Shown here: piece by piece, positions 24,236 through 32,944 of the stretch
Position numbering within the stretch: position 1 is the first letter of the stretch
How the letters are laid out: each line of letters starts with the position of its first letter
From: Kitasatospora phosalacinea
GTDB taxonomy: Bacteria > Actinomycetota > Actinomycetes > Streptomycetales > Streptomycetaceae
Assembly (NCBI RefSeq): GCF_000716545.1
Contig: NZ_JNWZ01000073.1
Span: forward strand, 1-34,902
Direction: 5' to 3'
DNA: 34,902 nt
Translations under genes and position numbers: made by a program
Notes under the pieces: generated by a model
Database searches by the model: none
What the model was told of the DNA's origin: nothing
Seen by the model: only the letters and a program-made list of their open reading frames with translations

Positions 24236-25573
24236 ATGACTTCACCCACCGGACAGCGCGGGCGCCACGAGGAGACCGTCCCGCTGCGCGTCCCCGAGAA
24301 CTTCGCGCGCCACGAGGACACCATGGCGCTGCGCATCCCCGCGCAGTGGCGCAGGGACCACGACACGGACCCGGCCCCGGGGCCGGAGACGCAGCAGGAG
24401 GAGCAGCGGGCTCCCGCGCCGCCCAGGGGCGGCCGGGACCGCTACCTGGACCTGCTGCGCGCGCTGGCGCTGGTCCGCGTGGTGCTCTACCACAACTTCG
24501 GCTGGTTCTGGCTGCCGCTGCTGTTCCCGTCGATGGGCGTGATGTTCGCGCTGGCGGGGTCGCTGATGGCCCGTTCGCTGAGCCGTCCCGCCCTCGGCGT
24601 GGTCCGCGGGCGGATGCGCCGCCTGCTGCCGCCGATGTGGCTGTTCGGCGGCATCGTGATCACCCTGCAGGTCCTCGACGGCGGCGGCCCGGACGCGGAC
24701 GGCCACCCCACCTGGTGGTGGGCGAAGCTGGCGTTCTGGCTCCTGCCGCTCAGCACTCCCCCGTACGCGGAGGACGGGCTGCACGGCCTGCACCTGCACC
24801 TGGAGTCCGGTTGGGCCACCCAGCTCGTGGTACCGCTGTGGTACCTGCGGGCCTACCTCTGGTACGTGCTGCTCTCGCCGCTGATGCTGCGGGCGCTGCG
24901 GCGCTTCCCGGTGGTGACGCTGCTGGCCCCGCTGGCGCTGGTGATCGCGATGAACGGGTTCTTCGTCGAGCACGACTTCGTCTACCAGCGGGTCTGGGAG
25001 ACCGTCAACGACTTCGCCACCTTCGGCTCCTGCTGGATCCTCGGCATGGCGCACCAGGAGGGGATGCTCAGGCGGCTCCCGCAGTACGTCCTGCCCTCGC
25101 TGGCGCCGCTGGTCATGGTGGCGGGCTTCTGGTACCTGCAGAGCAGGCCGGTCGACCCGACGCAGCCGACCGACATCGAGGCGTGGCCGATCGCCCAGGC
25201 CGTCTGGTCCTTCGGTTTCGTCGCGCTGCTGCTGCACCTCAGCCCGTCCTGGGAGCGGTGGCCGGCCCCGCTGGAACGCTGGAACGGGCTGGTCAGCCTG
25301 CTCAACTCGCGGGCCGTCAGCGTCTACCTGTGGCACGTGACGGCGCTGGTGGCCGCCGTCCCGCTGATCGACCACCTGTGGGACGTCGACTTCTTCTACG
25401 AGCACCTGAAGTGGCTGCTGACCAGTCAGTGGTTCACCCTCGTGGTGGGCGTCCCGCTGCTCGCCCTGCTGGTGCTGGCCTTCGGCTGGGTCGAGGACGT
25501 GGCCGCCAAGCGCTCGCCGCGGCTGTTCCCGTACCCGCGCCGCAAGCGGGGCAAGCGCCGGGTCGCCGTCTGA
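24236..25573 (+). CDS. Membrane acyltransferase of the acyltransferase 3 family, third gene of the mat operon
   Basis: A 445-residue protein with about ten membrane segments. RYLDLLRALALVRVVLYHNFGW carries the conserved Arg and His of acyltransferase 3 proteins, followed by SMGVMFALAGSLMARSL and RMRRLLPPMWLFG. Such enzymes O-acylate surface polysaccharides; IcaC fills a similar slot in the staphylococcal poly-N-acetylglucosamine operon. The cytoplasmic N-terminus is unusual: a 15-residue unit repeats as RHEETVPLRVPENFA then RHEDTMALRIPAQWR, followed by a partial RDHDT. The ATG comes one base after the matB stop with GGAGG 6 nt upstream, so the genes are co-expressed. The acyl donor and target are inferred from context only. 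Confidence 0.88.
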   Translation: MTSPTGQRGRHEETVPLRVPENFARHEDTMALRIPAQWRRDHDTDPAPGPETQQEEQRAPAPPRGGRDRYLDLLRALALVRVVLYHNFGWFWLPLLFPSMGVMFALAGSLMARSLSRPALGVVRGRMRRLLPPMWLFGGIVITLQVLDGGGPDADGHPTWWWAKLAFWLLPLSTPPYAEDGLHGLHLHLESGWATQLVVPLWYLRAYLWYVLLSPLMLRALRRFPVVTLLAPLALVIAMNGFFVEHDFVYQRVWETVNDFATFGSCWILGMAHQEGMLRRLPQYVLPSLAPLVMVAGFWYLQSRPVDPTQPTDIEAWPIAQAVWSFGFVALLLHLSPSWERWPAPLERWNGLVSLLNSRAVSVYLWHVTALVAAVPLIDHLWDVDFFYEHLKWLLTSQWFTLVVGVPLLALLVLAFGWVEDVAAKRSPRLFPYPRRKRGKRRVAV

Positions 25574-25604
25574 GGCACCGCCCGCCGCGCGTTCCGCTCC
25601 CGGC

Positions 25605-27197
25605 TCAGGCGAGTTCCAGGGCGAGGTAGAAGTCGACGCGGTCCTCGAGTCGGGAGAGGTCGCGGCCGGTGAGTTCCTCGATCCGGCCGATGCGGTAGCG
25701 CAGCGTGTTGACGTGGACGTGGAGCTGGGCGGCGCAGCGGGTCCAGGAGCCGTCGGAGCGGAGGAAGGCTTCGAGGGTGCGGACCAGGTCGGCCTGGTGT
25801 TCGAGGTCGTAGGCGATGACCTTGTCGAGGAGGCGGCTGCGGAAGGCGCGGCGGACCTCGTCGGGGACGGCGGCGAGCAGCAGGACGTGGGAGGCGAGTT
25901 CCTCGGGGCCGGCGACGCAGACCCGGCCGACCCGGGCGGCGGCGATCCGGCGGGCGTGCCGGGCCTCTTCGAGGGCGCCGCGCAGGCCGCCGGACTCGGC
26001 GGCGGGGGCGCAGACGCCGACGGTGATCCGGCCCTCGGAGCCGAGGCCGGCTTCGAGCGGGGCGAGCAGGGCGCGGACGGCGTCGGCGGGGACGGCGGTG
26101 TCGAGGGCGGGCAGGGCGACGACGGCGCCGGTGGGGCCGAGGGCGGCGACCAGGGCGCGGTCGGTGGCGGCGGCGAGCGCCTCCTCGAGGACGGGGCGCA
26201 GCGCGCCGTCGGGCAGCCCGGTGGCGTCGGCGGAGAGCACGAGCCACTGCGGCTGGTCGCCGGCGGTCTCGGTGGAGCCCTCGTAGCGGGTGGCCATGGT
26301 GGTGGAGGCGTGCAGGGCGCGGCCGATCTCGGCGGGGTCGGCGTCGCGCTGGAGCAGGGCGAGGACCTCGTCGGCGATCCGGCGGCGCAGCCGGCGGCCC
26401 TCGTCGCGGCGGGTGCGTTCGGCGGCGACCAGGCGGGCCAGGTTCTCGGCGAGCTGCTGGCGCTTGGGCGTCCACTCGGTGACGTCGCCGGCGACGACGA
26501 GGATCCAGTCGGCGAGGAAGGTGTCGGCGTCCGCTTCGGCGGCGGCGGGCAGCAGCGAGTAGGGGCCGGTGGCGAGGCGGACCCGGTGCGGGGGGCGGCG
26601 GCGCTGGCGCTGGGCGGCGAGGTGGGCGCGGGCGAGCTGGTCGCGGTCGGCGGCCGGCAGGCGGTCGGCGGGGCCGGCGACGACGCGCCCGGTGGGGGTG
26701 AGCACCCAGCAGTCGAGGTCGAGGTCGCCGCCGAGCAGGTCGAGGACGGCGTCGAGGCCGCCGGCGCCGGCGGCGGAGACCAGCAGGCGGTGCCGGTCGA
26801 CCAGGGCGGCGAGGTCGGCGGCGCGGTCGGCGGAGACCTGGCGTCCGACGTACTCGGTGACCGCGCCGAAGGCGACGTCGTCGGGGACGGCGAGCAGCGG
26901 CAGGCGGTGGCGGCGGCAGGCTTCGGCGAGGTCGGCGGGGACGGGGCCGACCTCGACCTCGCCGGCGCCGAGGGCGGCGGCGCCGGCGGTGGCGATGGTG
27001 CGCACGAAGCGTTCGGAGTCGACGGGGGCGGTGCGCCAGAGCATGCCGGTGAGGACGAGTTCGCCGCCGTGCAGGTAGCGGCCGGGGTCCTGGAGGTCGG
27101 TGGTCATCACTCCGGTGACCTGCCGGTCGAGCTCGTCCTCGCCGGCGAGCAGCCGCAGTCGGGGGGCTCCGGGGGCGAGCAGGTCGCGGACGCGCAT
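25605..27197 (-). CDS. PucR-family transcriptional regulator of purine catabolism
   Basis: A 530-residue regulator. The N-terminal purine-catabolism domain (about 1-125) begins MRVRDLLAPGAPRLRLLAG and contains ELVLTGMLW and RHRLPLLAVPDDVAFGAVTEYV. A central GGDEF-like/PucR-type region follows, and the C-terminal helix-turn-helix (about 470-530) has the hallmark LHVHVNTLRYRIGRIEELTGRDL. Actinobacterial PucR proteins commonly control xanthine dehydrogenase, uricase and transporter genes in response to purine breakdown products. Here it is divergent from the xanthine dehydrogenase operon, the classical arrangement. AGAAGGG 6 nt before the ATG supports the start. Whether it activates or represses is not visible. 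Confidence 0.92.
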   Translation of the reverse strand: MRVRDLLAPGAPRLRLLAGEDELDRQVTGVMTTDLQDPGRYLHGGELVLTGMLWRTAPVDSERFVRTIATAGAAALGAGEVEVGPVPADLAEACRRHRLPLLAVPDDVAFGAVTEYVGRQVSADRAADLAALVDRHRLLVSAAGAGGLDAVLDLLGGDLDLDCWVLTPTGRVVAGPADRLPAADRDQLARAHLAAQRQRRRPPHRVRLATGPYSLLPAAAEADADTFLADWILVVAGDVTEWTPKRQQLAENLARLVAAERTRRDEGRRLRRRIADEVLALLQRDADPAEIGRALHASTTMATRYEGSTETAGDQPQWLVLSADATGLPDGALRPVLEEALAAATDRALVAALGPTGAVVALPALDTAVPADAVRALLAPLEAGLGSEGRITVGVCAPAAESGGLRGALEEARHARRIAAARVGRVCVAGPEELASHVLLLAAVPDEVRRAFRSRLLDKVIAYDLEHQADLVRTLEAFLRSDGSWTRCAAQLHVHVNTLRYRIGRIEELTGRDLSRLEDRVDFYLALELA

Positions 27198-27480
27198 GGG
27201 CAGCCCTTCTTGGTCTGTGAGGGTGGGACCGCGGGGTGGAACGGCCCAGTGTGCCCGACCTGAGCTGGAGGATCGTCCACCTTAGAGGAACGTACAGGAC
27301 GGTGGTGCGGGTCACCGCCGGGCCTCATGCCATCAGTGACTGCCAGTGGCCCCCGTCACAGCGGTTCACTTGCCAACACGCCGCCGGGCTGCACCGCGGT
27401 GCCGAGGGCCCCCGGGCCCCCGGCACCGGCAAGGGCGCAGGTGCCCGCGTCCGTCGGCGACGACTTGAGGAGTAACCCGC
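27198..27480 (+). promoter_or_regulatory. pucR-xdh divergent promoter region with a switch-like leader
   Basis: The 283-bp gap carries the promoters of both sides; I cannot fix them exactly. In the part transcribed toward xdh a 14-bp stem (27398-27411 with 27414-27427, one mismatch, 2-nt gap that must open in RNA) is very strong. GGCACC (27422-27427) can pair either with GGTGCC (27398-27403) in that stem or with GGTGCC (27440-27445), giving two exclusive folds. GCACCGCGGTGC (27391-27402) is also a perfect palindrome. GAGGAG lies 10 nt before the xdh start. The structures are read directly; a regulatory role is inferred. Confidence 0.5.
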
Positions 27481-28368
27481 ATGGAGTTCCTTCGGCCCGC
27501 GACCTGGGACGAGGCACTCGCGGCGAAGGCCGAGCACCCCACCGCGCTGCCGATCTCGGGCGGCACGGACGTCATGGTCGAGATGAACTTCGACGTGCAC
27601 CGGCCATCCGCGATCCTCGACCTGAACCGCATCACCGAGCTCGCCGAGTGGAGCGGCGACGGCGAGACCGTCCGGCTGGGCGCGGCGGTGCCGTACGCCC
27701 GGATCATCGAGGAGCTGTCGGGTCCGCTGCCGGGCCTGGCGCTGGCGGCGCACACGGTGGGTTCGCCGCAGATCCGCAACCGCGGCAGTGTCGGCGGCAA
27801 CCTGGGCGCGGCCTCGCCGGCCGGCGACTCGCACCCGGCGCTGCTGGCCGCGGGCCGGGACGTGTTCGTGGAGGCGGAGTCGGTGCGCGGGTCGCGGCTG
27901 ATCCCGATCGACGAGTTCTACCTCGGGGTGAAGCGCAACGGCCTGGAGCCGGACGAGTTGATCCGCGCGGTGCGGATCCCGGTCGCGGACGGCCCGCAGC
28001 AGTTCTCGAAGATCGGCACCCGCAACGCGATGGTGATCGCGGTCTGCGCGTTCGGCTTCGCGCTGCACCCGAAGGACGGCACGGTCGGCACCGGCATCGG
28101 CTCGGCCGCGCCGACGCCGCGCCGGGCGGTGGAGGCCGAGGAGTACCTGCGGGGCGTGCTCGCCGAGCGCGGCCTGTGGGAGTCGGGCGAGCTGCTGGGC
28201 CCGGAGGTGGTGCGGCGCTTCGGCGAGCTGGTGAAGGCCGCGGCCTCCCCGATCGACGACGTCCGGGGCACCGCCGCGTACCGGCGGCACGCGCTGGCCG
28301 TGATGGCCCGGCGCACCCTGACGTGGTGTTGGAACGACTATCGCAAGCAGATCAGGAGCGCGGCATGA
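27481..28368 (+). CDS. Xanthine dehydrogenase, FAD-binding subunit
   Basis: A 295-residue flavoprotein subunit of a three-part molybdenum hydroxylase. It has the FAD-binding motifs LPISGGTDVMVEMNF (about 25-38) and VGSPQIRNRGSVGGNLGAASPAGDSHPALLA (in parts, about 96-125), typical of CoxM/XdhB/PucC proteins. It takes electrons from the iron-sulfur subunit and passes them to NAD+. The start has GAGGAG 8-10 nt before it. The stop TGA overlaps the next ATG (ATGA at 28365-28368), so all three subunits are translated together. Identification as a xanthine enzyme comes from the PucR neighbour, the purine permease downstream and the large subunit motifs. Confidence 0.93.
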   Translation: MEFLRPATWDEALAAKAEHPTALPISGGTDVMVEMNFDVHRPSAILDLNRITELAEWSGDGETVRLGAAVPYARIIEELSGPLPGLALAAHTVGSPQIRNRGSVGGNLGAASPAGDSHPALLAAGRDVFVEAESVRGSRLIPIDEFYLGVKRNGLEPDELIRAVRIPVADGPQQFSKIGTRNAMVIAVCAFGFALHPKDGTVGTGIGSAAPTPRRAVEAEEYLRGVLAERGLWESGELLGPEVVRRFGELVKAAASPIDDVRGTAAYRRHALAVMARRTLTWCWNDYRKQIRSAA

Positions 28369-28850
28369 GGGTCACGTTCAGCGCGAACGGCAAGCCGGTG
28401 GAGGCCGACGACGTGTGGGAGGGCGAGTCCCTGCTGTACGTCCTGCGCGAGCGGGTCGGCCTGCCCGGGTCCAAGAACGCCTGCGAGCAGGGCGAGTGCG
28501 GCTCGTGCACGGTCTACCTGGACGGGGTGCCGGTGTGCTCCTGCCTGGTGGCGGCGGGCCAGGTGCAGGGCCGCGAGGTGCGCACCGTGGAGGGCCTGGG
28601 CGGCGAGGACGGCGAACTGGGCCTGGTCCAGCAGGCGTTCGTGGACGCGGGCGCCGTGCAGTGCGGCTTCTGCACCCCGGGGCTGCTGGTGCAGACCGAC
28701 GCCCTGCTGGCCTCCGACCCGCAGCCGTCCGACACGGACATCCGCGAGGCGCTGTCCGGCAACCTGTGCCGCTGCACCGGCTACGAGAAGATCATGGACG
28801 CGGTGCGGCTGGCCTCGGCCCGCACGTGCTCGGCGGAGGTGCGGAAGTGA
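28365..28850 (+). CDS. Xanthine dehydrogenase, 2Fe-2S subunit
   Basis: A 161-residue iron-sulfur subunit carrying two 2Fe-2S clusters that link the molybdenum centre to FAD. The plant-ferredoxin-type N-terminal cluster uses C40, C45, C48 and C60 (CEQGECGSC), and the C-terminal helical cluster uses C100, C103, C135 and C137 (CGFC with PG, then CRCTGY). All ligands are present and length is normal. It overlaps both neighbours by four bases, at 28365-28368 (ATGA) and 28847-28850 (GTGA), a tight operon typical of such enzymes. Confidence 0.95.
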   Translation: MRVTFSANGKPVEADDVWEGESLLYVLRERVGLPGSKNACEQGECGSCTVYLDGVPVCSCLVAAGQVQGREVRTVEGLGGEDGELGLVQQAFVDAGAVQCGFCTPGLLVQTDALLASDPQPSDTDIREALSGNLCRCTGYEKIMDAVRLASARTCSAEVRK

Positions 28851-31207
28851 CGTCGCGGACGATCCAGGGCCAGAAGAACCTGCAGAAGATCAACCAGGCG
28901 TCCAAGGACGGCATCGGCGGCTCCCCGCTGCGCCCGGACGGCGCGCTGAAGGTGAGGGGCGAGTTCGCCTACTCCTCCGACATGTGGCACGAGGACATGC
29001 TCTGGGGCACGGCGCTGCGCTCGCCCCACCCGCGCGCCAACATCCTGGGCGTCGACGTCTCGGAGGCGCTCAAGGTCCCGGGCGTGTACGCGGTGCTCAC
29101 CCACGAGGACATCCCCGGCGAGAAGTACTACGGCCTGGAGATCGCCGACCAGCCGGCCCTGGCGATCGACAAGGTCCGCTACCACGGCGAGGCGATCGCC
29201 CTGGTCGCGGCCGACCACCCGGAGACGGCCCGCCGCGCGGTGAAGAAGATCAAGGTCGAGTACGAGGTGCTGACCCCGATCACCACCGAGGAGCAGTGCC
29301 TCGACCCGGAGACCCACGGCTACGTGCACGAGCCGCACGAGTACAAGTCGCACGCCTACGGCAACGTCTGCCACGAACAGAAGCTGGTCTCCGGCCTGGG
29401 CGTGACCGACGAGGTGCGGGCGCTGGCGGACGTGATCGTGTCCGGCGAGTACGAGGTCGGCATGCAGGACCAGGCGTTCCTGGGCCCGGAGTCCGGCCTG
29501 GCGGTGCCCGCCGAGGACGGCGGCGTCGACCTGTACATCGCCACCCAGTGGCTGCACGTGGACCGCCAGCAGATGGCGCCCGTCCTGGACCTGCCGCTGG
29601 AGAAGGTCCGGCTCACGCTGGCCGGGGTGGGCGGGGCGTTCGGCGGCCGCGAGGACCTGTCGATGCAGATCCACGCCTGCCTGCTGGCGCTGCACACCGG
29701 CAAGCCCGTCAAGATCGTGTACGCCCGCGACGAGTCGTTCTTCGGGCACGTGCACCGCCACCCGGCGAGGATGCGCTACGAGCACGGCGCGACCCGCGAC
29801 GGCAAGCTGGTCTTCGCCGACTGCCGGATCGTGCTGGACGGCGGCGCGTACGCCTCCGCCTCCCCCGCCGTGGTCGGCAACGCCGCCTCGCTGGGCCACG
29901 GCCCGTACGTCATCCCGAACGTGCGGATGCACGCGATCGCGCTGTACTCCAACAACCCGTCCTGCGGGGCGATGCGCGGCTTCGGCGCGGTGCAGGCCGC
30001 GTTCGGCTACGAGTCGCAGATGGACAGGCTGGCCGAGGCGCTCGGCATGGACCCGGTGGAGCTGCGGCAGCTGAACGCCGTCACCCAGGGCGACTTCATG
30101 CCGACCGGGCAGGAGATCGACGCGCCCGCGCCGGTCGCCGAGCTGCTCCAGCGGGTCAAGGACATGCCGCTGCCGCCGCCGCTGGACCTGGAGCACCCGG
30201 ACGTGCGGACCCTGCCGGGCGCGCTGTCGAACACCTCGCACGGCGAGGGCATCGTGCGCGGCGTCGGCTACTCGGTGGGCATCAAGAACGTCGGCTTCTC
30301 CGAGGGCTTCGACGACTACTCGACGGCCCGGGTCCGGCTGGAGGTGATCGGCGGCGAGCCGGTGGCCATGGTGCACACCGCGATGGCCGAGGTCGGCCAG
30401 GGCGGCGTCACCGTGCACGCCCAGATCGCCCGCACCGAGCTGGGCGTCGAGCAGGTCACCATCCACCCGGCCAACACCGAGGTCGGCTCGGCCGGCTCCA
30501 CCTCCGCCTCCCGGCAGACGTACATGACCGGCGGCGCGGTGAAGCTCGCCGCCGAGGCGGTGCGGCACGAGCTGCTGGAGCGCGGGCGCCACCGCTACGG
30601 CTGGACGCAGACCGACCTGTCGCTGGTGGGCGGCAAGGTGGTCTCGGCCTCGGCGGGCGTGCTGATCTCCATGGTCGACCTGCTCGGGGACGACGCCGTC
30701 GAGCAGACCCGCGAACACCACCACCGGCCCACCGTCCCGTTCGACAAGGAGACCGGGCAGGGCTTCGGCCACGTCCAGTACACCTTCTGCGCCAACCGCG
30801 CGGTGGTCGACGTGGACGTGGAGCTGGGCCTGGTCAAGGTGGTCGAGCTGACGGCCGTGCAGGACGTCGGCAAGGCGCTCAACCCGCTCTCGGTGGTCGG
30901 CCAGATCCAGGGCGGCTGCACCCAGGCGCTGGGCCTCGCGGTGATGGAGGAGATCGTGGTCAAGGACGGCAAGGTGCGCAACGCCTCCTTCACCGACTAC
31001 CTGATCCCGACCATCCTGGACACCCCGCCGATCCCGGTGCAGATCCTCGAACTGCCCGACCCGAACGCCCCGTACGGGCTGCGCGGCGTCGGCGAGGCGC
31101 CCACCGTCTCCGCCACCCCGTCGATCGTCGCCGCGATCCGCCAGGCCACCGGCAAGGCGCTCACCCGCATCCCGGTGCGGCCGGAGCACCTGACCGACAC
31201 GCTCTGA
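28847..31207 (+). CDS. Xanthine dehydrogenase, molybdopterin-binding subunit
   Basis: A 786-residue catalytic subunit that oxidises hypoxanthine and xanthine toward urate using a molybdopterin cofactor. Key sites match xanthine enzymes: GGAFGGRED with E269 (like bovine E802), CGAMRGFGAVQ with R377 (like R880), and GVGEAP with catalytic E750 (like E1261). The carbon monoxide dehydrogenase loop (VAYRCSFR) is absent, which supports a purine substrate. The start is GTG 28847 overlapping the previous stop. The N-terminal half has the domain I pattern DGALKVRGEFAYSSD, and the C-terminus is intact. Cofactor insertion needs the XdhC-like factor encoded at the end of this cluster. Confidence 0.95.
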   Translation: MTSRTIQGQKNLQKINQASKDGIGGSPLRPDGALKVRGEFAYSSDMWHEDMLWGTALRSPHPRANILGVDVSEALKVPGVYAVLTHEDIPGEKYYGLEIADQPALAIDKVRYHGEAIALVAADHPETARRAVKKIKVEYEVLTPITTEEQCLDPETHGYVHEPHEYKSHAYGNVCHEQKLVSGLGVTDEVRALADVIVSGEYEVGMQDQAFLGPESGLAVPAEDGGVDLYIATQWLHVDRQQMAPVLDLPLEKVRLTLAGVGGAFGGREDLSMQIHACLLALHTGKPVKIVYARDESFFGHVHRHPARMRYEHGATRDGKLVFADCRIVLDGGAYASASPAVVGNAASLGHGPYVIPNVRMHAIALYSNNPSCGAMRGFGAVQAAFGYESQMDRLAEALGMDPVELRQLNAVTQGDFMPTGQEIDAPAPVAELLQRVKDMPLPPPLDLEHPDVRTLPGALSNTSHGEGIVRGVGYSVGIKNVGFSEGFDDYSTARVRLEVIGGEPVAMVHTAMAEVGQGGVTVHAQIARTELGVEQVTIHPANTEVGSAGSTSASRQTYMTGGAVKLAAEAVRHELLERGRHRYGWTQTDLSLVGGKVVSASAGVLISMVDLLGDDAVEQTREHHHRPTVPFDKETGQGFGHVQYTFCANRAVVDVDVELGLVKVVELTAVQDVGKALNPLSVVGQIQGGCTQALGLAVMEEIVVKDGKVRNASFTDYLIPTILDTPPIPVQILELPDPNAPYGLRGVGEAPTVSATPSIVAAIRQATGKALTRIPVRPEHLTDTL

Positions 31208-31221
31208 CGGCCGGTCGAGAA

Positions 31222-31235
31222 CGTCCCCGGGGACG
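31222..31235. promoter_or_regulatory. Palindrome after the xanthine dehydrogenase operon
   Basis: CGTCCCCGGGGACG is a perfect 14-bp palindrome 15 bp after the large-subunit stop. It could be part of a weak terminator or an operator; it has no loop of its own. Confidence 0.3.
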
Positions 31236-31343
31236 ACGTCACGGTCCTCCCCGTCGCTCCCCGGGGTCCTGCCGTCCAGCCACGCCGGGCCGGCGGCCGC
31301 ACCACCCCCACCCGTGAGTCGAACCAGTCCCCCTGCGTACCCC

Positions 31344-31362
31344 ACCTGACGGGCATTCAGGT
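31344..31362. promoter_or_regulatory. Inverted repeat upstream of the purine permease gene
   Basis: ACCTGA (31344-31349) and TCAGGT (31357-31362) form a perfect 6-bp inverted repeat with a 7-bp spacer, 42 bp before the permease start. It may be a regulator site for the permease, which is separated from xdh by 197 bp and could be transcribed on its own. Confidence 0.4.
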
Positions 31363-31404
31363 CGGCTCGCCCACCCCAACCCCCTATGAACCTTGGGAGT
31401 GGAC

Positions 31405-32868
31405 ATGACCCGGACCTCCACGGAGCCCGGCCCCACCGAAGACGCGGCCCCCACCGCGCCCGAAACACCACCGCGCGGCGCCCTCGACGCCTACTTCAAG
31501 ATCTCCGCGCGCGGCTCCACCCTGGGCAACGAGATCCGCGGCGGTCTCACCACCTTCATGGCGATGGCCTACATCGTCCTGCTCAACCCGATCATCCTGA
31601 GCGGCGCGGACGTCACCGGCGCCAAGCTGGGCCACGCCCAGCTGACCACCGCCACCGCGCTGGCCGCCGCCGTCACCACGATCCTGATGGGCGTGGTCGG
31701 CAACGTGCCGCTGGCGGTCGCGGCCGGCCTGTCCGTCTCGGGCGCGATATCCGCGCTGGTGGCGCCGCACACCACCTGGGCGCAGGCGATGGGCCTGTGC
31801 GTGATCTACGGCCTGCTGATCGTGCTGCTGGTGGTCTCCGGCCTGCGCGAGAAGATCATGAACGGGATCCCGCTGCCGCTCAAGCACGCCATCACCATCG
31901 GCATCGGCCTGTTCGTGGCGATCATCGGCTTCCACAAGGCCGGGTTCGTGCACACCGGCGGCCCCACCCCGCTCTCGCTCGGCCCGTCCGGCGAGCTGCG
32001 GGGCTGGCCGGTGCTGATCTTCGCCCTCACCCTGCTGACCGTCTTCGTGCTGCTGGCCCGGAACGTCCGGGGCGCGATCCTGATCGGCATCGCGGCGGGC
32101 ACCGCGGTCGCGCTGGTCGTCAACGAGGCGGCCGGGCTGACCGCGGAGGACTGGGGCGGCTCGGCGCCGAGCTGGCCCGGCTCGCCGGTCTCCGCACCGG
32201 ACTTCGGGCTGTTCGGGCACGTCGACCTGTTCGGCGCGTTCGGCTCGCACGGGCTGGGCGCGATCAGCGCCTCGGTGGCGGTGTTCACCCTGGTGCTGGC
32301 CGGGTTCTTCGACGCGATGGCCACCATCATCGGCGTCGGCACCGAGGCCGGGCTCGCCGACGCCAAGGGCCGGATGCCCGGACTGTCGAAGGCGCTGTTC
32401 GTCGACGGCGCGGGCGGCGCGATCGGCGGCCTGTCCGGCGCGTCCGGGCAGACCGTGTTCGTCGAGTCGGCGACCGGCGTCGGCGACGGCGCCCGCACCG
32501 GCCTGGCCTCCACCGTCACCGGCGGCGTGTTCGCGCTGATGCTGTTCTTCTCGCCGGTGGCCGCGGTGGTGCCGGTGCAGGTCGCCTCCGCCGCGCTGGT
32601 GGTGATCGGCTCGATGATGATGAGCCAGGCCCGGCACATCGACTGGTCGGACCGCGAGACCGCCATCCCCGCGTTCCTGACCTGCGTGCTGATGCCGTTC
32701 ACGTACAGCATCACCGCGGGCGTCGCGGCCGGCGTCGTCTCGTACACCGTCATCAAGGCGGGCACCGGCAAGTGGCGCGAGCCCGGCCCGCTGATGTGGA
32801 TCCTGACCGGCGTGTTCGTCGTGTACTTCGCGCTCGTCCCGATCAAGTCCTGGCTGGGCGTCCACTAG
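31405..32868 (+). CDS. Purine permease, NCS2/AzgA type
   Basis: A 487-residue membrane protein with twelve or more predicted helices, of the AzgA/PbuG (COG2252) type that imports adenine, guanine or hypoxanthine by proton symport. Family features: RGGLTTFMAMAYIVLLNPIIL near residue 40, AAGLSVSGAISAL where members often have GLGLNA, LPLKHAITIGIGLFVAIIGF, then GFFDAMATIIGVGTEAGL and SGASGQTVFVESATGVGDGARTGLAS, the strongly conserved substrate region. Its place beside xanthine dehydrogenase and PucR supports a purine-salvage or catabolic uptake role. ATG 31405 is chosen because GGGAG (31395-31399) is 5 nt upstream; TTG 31393 and GTG 31399 are less likely. A perfect hairpin follows. Confidence 0.93.
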   Translation: MTRTSTEPGPTEDAAPTAPETPPRGALDAYFKISARGSTLGNEIRGGLTTFMAMAYIVLLNPIILSGADVTGAKLGHAQLTTATALAAAVTTILMGVVGNVPLAVAAGLSVSGAISALVAPHTTWAQAMGLCVIYGLLIVLLVVSGLREKIMNGIPLPLKHAITIGIGLFVAIIGFHKAGFVHTGGPTPLSLGPSGELRGWPVLIFALTLLTVFVLLARNVRGAILIGIAAGTAVALVVNEAAGLTAEDWGGSAPSWPGSPVSAPDFGLFGHVDLFGAFGSHGLGAISASVAVFTLVLAGFFDAMATIIGVGTEAGLADAKGRMPGLSKALFVDGAGGAIGGLSGASGQTVFVESATGVGDGARTGLASTVTGGVFALMLFFSPVAAVVPVQVASAALVVIGSMMMSQARHIDWSDRETAIPAFLTCVLMPFTYSITAGVAAGVVSYTVIKAGTGKWREPGPLMWILTGVFVVYFALVPIKSWLGVH

Positions 32869-32878
32869 CCACTCCCCC

Positions 32879-32911
32879 CGCCGCCCCGCCGAACCCTCCG
32901 GCGGGGCGGCG
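32879..32911 (+). terminator. Hairpin after the purine permease gene
   Basis: CGCCGCCCCGCCG (32879-32891) pairs perfectly with CGGCGGGGCGGCG (32899-32911) over a 7-nt loop. It ends 34 bp before the XdhC-like start, so the last gene may be expressed at a lower level or from its own promoter. Confidence 0.75.
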
Positions 32912-32944
32912 CACCCCGTCCGTGAGTCCGTGAGGAGCAACCCC

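Noticed and set aside
27398..27445. Molybdenum-cofactor or purine riboswitch in the xdh leader
   Set aside because: The hairpins do not show a Moco-motif or purine-riboswitch core; I report only the alternative pairing.
28847..31207. Carbon monoxide dehydrogenase large subunit
   Set aside because: The active-site loop VAYRCSFR is missing, while the Glu and Arg residues of xanthine enzymes are conserved and the neighbours are purine genes.
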